Source: Candidatus Omnitrophota bacterium (GTDB taxonomy: Bacteria; Omnitrophota; Gorgyraeia; Gorgyraeales; Gorgyraeaceae). From it: DNA of 6,615 nucleotides. Below the pieces are notes generated by a model. That model saw nothing but the letters and a program-made list of their open reading frames with translations. It was not told the origin of the DNA and made no database searches. The position numbers and the translations under genes were made by a program. Position 1 is the stretch's first letter. Each line of letters starts with the position of its first letter. Positions 4,563 through 6,615 of this stretch are shown here, piece by piece. The stretch is taken from NCBI GenBank assembly GCA_020057645.1, contig JAGVFL010000161.1, forward strand, positions 1 to 6,615. The letters run 5' to 3'.

Positions 4563-6615
4563 ATGGAAGATAAGGTTATTAAAATATTCGGGGCAAAGGA
4601 GCATAATCTCAAGAATATAGATCTTGAGATCCCCAGGAATAAGCTTGTGGTGATTACCGGGCTTAGCGGTTCAGGGAAGTCTTCGCTTGCTTTTGACACG
4701 ATATACGCAGAGGGGCAGCGCAGATACGTTGAGAGCCTGTCTGCTTACGCGAGGCAGTTTTTAGAGCAGCTTGAAAAGCCGGACGTAGAGCACATAGAAG
4801 GCCTGTCTCCCGCTATTTCTATTGAGCAGAGAAAGGCCGGAGGAAATCCGCGTTCCACGGTCGGGACAACCACGGAGATATCTGATTATCTGAGGCTTCT
4901 TTTTAGCCGCATAGGTAAACCTTATTGCTACAAATGCGGCCGAGAAATAAAGCAACAAAGCCAGGATGAGATAATGGACAGGATTCTGAGATATCCGGAC
5001 GGCACCTCTGTCCTGATACTTGCGCCTGTTGTGAGAGGCAGGAAAGGCGAGTATTATAGCCTGTTCAGCGAATTGAAGAAACAGGGCTTCGCGAGGATCA
5101 GATTAGACGGCGATGTGATTTCTCTTGATGAGAAAATGGAGCCCACTTTGGCTAAAGTCGGGCGGAATACTGAGCCCCCTATTGTTTCTGTGGCGGGCGA
5201 ACGTATAAAGTTGGACAAATTCAAAAAGCACGACATAGAAGTAGTCGTAGACAGGATTGCGATTGGAAAAGACATAAGAGAAAGATTGGCCGATTCTGTG
5301 GAGACGGCATTAAAGGTGGGCAAAGGATTGATGCTGGTTGCTAAATCTGATAAAGAAGACGAACTTTTCAGCGAATTATATTCATGCCCGAAGTGCGGGG
5401 TGAATTATGAAGAAATTGAACCCAGGATGTTTTCTTTTAACAGCCCTTATGGCGCCTGCCATGCATGCGACGGCCTGGGCGCTATAATGGACATAGACCC
5501 TGATCTTGTAATTCCTGACAAAACAAAATCTTTAAGAGAGGCAATAAGGCCCTGGCGCGTGGGAGGGATGAGAATAATACTGCGCTATAGAAGGCTTTTA
5601 AGAAAGCTCGGCCAGGAATACGGTTTTGACATAGATACGCCTTTTAATAAAATCCCGAAAAAGATAATGGATGTTATCCTCTATGGTTCAGAAAAAAAAG
5701 AATGGGGCATGTATTTTGAAGGAGTAGTGCCGAATCTATTAAGGAGATTGAAAGATACGGACAGCGAATTCATGAGAGTTGAAATAAATAAATACACAAG
5801 CCTTTCTGTGTGCCCTGAATGTAAAGGCAAAAGACTAAAGCCCGAAGTGCTTTCAATAAAGATAAATAACATGTCCATAAGCGACGTGTCGGGCTTTTCA
5901 ATCAGGGACGCAAAGAGATTTTTTTCGGATCTAAAACTTACGGAAACGCAGGAAAATATTGCGCGCCAGATTTTGAAGGAGATACAAGAAAGACTTAGTT
6001 TCATGACCAACGTGGGGCTTGATTACCTGACGCTAGATAGAATCAGTTCCACTCTTTCAGGCGGAGAGGCGCAGAGAATAAGGCTGGCAACTCAGATAGG
6101 CGCAGGCCTGGTAGGCGTGCTTTACGTCCTGGATGAACCGAGCATAGGGCTTCATCAAAAAGATAACGCGAAGCTTCTTGATACGCTCAAGGCATTGAGA
6201 GACCTGGGCAATACGCTTATAGTCGTTGAACACGATGAATCTACGATAAGAAATGCGGATTATATCGTGGACCTTGGCCCCGGAGCCGGAAAACACGGCG
6301 GATATGTAGTGGCCAAAGGCGGAATCAGCGACATCATTAATTCCAAGGAATCTCTTACGGGTAGTTATCTGAGAGGAGAATTAAAGATAGATGTTCCAAA
6401 AAAGAGGCGAAAGGCAATAAAAAATAAGTCCATCATTATCAGGAACGCGAGAGAGCATAATCTTAAAAATATAGATATCCAGATTCCTCTCGGACTTTTC
6501 GTGTGCATTGCGGGCGTGTCCGGTTCAGGCAAAAGCACGATGGTAGATGATATCTTATACAAAGCCCTGGCAAAGAGGCTTTATGGTTCAAAGGAAAAAC
6601 CAGGCGGCCACGACG
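4563..6615 (+). CDS. uvrA: Excinuclease ABC subunit A (partial, 3' end outside window)
   Basis: The frame is open for 684 codons to the window edge; the family is about 940 residues, so roughly the last quarter is missing by truncation of the window. UvrA is the DNA-binding ATPase that finds bulky lesions and loads UvrB in nucleotide excision repair. Visible in order are: Walker A of the first ABC module, GLSGSGKS (33-40, Lys39); C122-x2-C125; a zinc module C275-x2-C278 with C299-x2-C302 in [14 protein letters not shown]417-x2-C420; ABC signature LSGGE (498-502) followed by AQRIRLA; Walker [13 protein letters not shown] with Asp524-Glu525; switch His557; and the second module opening with [10 protein letters not shown] and Walker [10 protein letters not shown] (651-659, Lys657). 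All expected nucleotide-binding residues in the visible part are intact. It is probably its own transcription unit, separated from the peptidase gene by the palindrome. I did not recognise a SOS box. Confidence 0.97.
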   Translation, partial: MEDKVIKIFGAKEHNLKNIDLEIPRNKLVVITGLSGSGKSSLAFDTIYAEGQRRYVESLSAYARQFLEQLEKPDVEHIEGLSPAISIEQRKAGGNPRSTVGTTTEISDYLRLLFSRIGKPYCYKCGREIKQQSQDEIMDRILRYPDGTSVLILAPVVRGRKGEYYSLFSELKKQGFARIRLDGDVISLDEKMEPTLAKVGRNTEPPIVSVAGERIKLDKFKKHDIEVVVDRIAIGKDIRERLADSVETALKVGKGLMLVAKSDKEDELFSELYSCPKCGVNYEEIEPRMFSFNSPYGACHACDGLGAIMDIDPDLVIPDKTKSLREAIRPWRVGGMRIILRYRRLLRKLGQEYGFDIDTPFNKIPKKIMDVILYGSEKKEWGMYFEGVVPNLLRRLKDTDSEFMRVEINKYTSLSVCPECKGKRLKPEVLSIKINNMSISDVSGFSIRDAKRFFSDLKLTETQENIARQILKEIQERLSFMTNVGLDYLTLDRISSTLSGGEAQRIRLATQIGAGLVGVLYVLDEPSIGLHQKDNAKLLDTLKALRDLGNTLIVVEHDESTIRNADYIVDLGPGAGKHGGYVVAKGGISDIINSKESLTGSYLRGELKIDVPKKRRKAIKNKSIIIRNAREHNLKNIDIQIPLGLFVCIAGVSGSGKSTMVDDILYKALAKRLYGSKEKPGGHD

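Overview
The window reads as an ordinary chromosomal stretch of an uncultured-type bacterium with moderate to low GC and AT/Lys-rich coding. All genes lie on the + strand and are packed with short gaps. Gene content (nadA plus L-aspartate dehydrogenase, a GT-C-like membrane protein with a TPR tail, an M20 peptidase, uvrA) and the many intergenic palindromes fit a candidate-phylum lineage such as Omnitrophota. That placement is an impression from memory and is low confidence; no rRNA or lineage marker is present.

Layout: the left edge holds the last 53 residues of quinolinate synthase (nadA). One base later comes a complete L-aspartate dehydrogenase (nadX), so the two form a de novo NAD module that makes iminoaspartate and converts it to quinolinate. 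After a palindrome comes a 40-codon gene for a very basic small protein behind a strong Shine-Dalgarno sequence. After a second, longer hairpin comes a 670-residue polytopic membrane protein resembling GT-C-type enzymes, with a C-terminal block of five TPR units. Its last codons and stop lie inside a third palindrome. An M20-family metallopeptidase follows with all its metal ligands present. A 35-nt perfect palindrome with a T-rich trailer separates it from uvrA, which runs off the right edge after its second Walker A motif.

The most notable structure is between the genes. Each of the four gaps longer than one base contains a long inverted repeat. Two of them (956-984 and 3215-3243) are the same length (29 nt), share the ends GTAGGGG/CCCCTAC (one mismatch), have a single-base centre and begin at the 3' end of a gene, but have different inner stems. 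That looks like a dispersed REP/MITE-like family whose inner stem varies while base pairing is kept. The genes otherwise look functionally unrelated after nadA-nadX. I see no CRISPR array, tRNA, rRNA, transposase gene or defence cassette. No gap exceeds about 80 bases.
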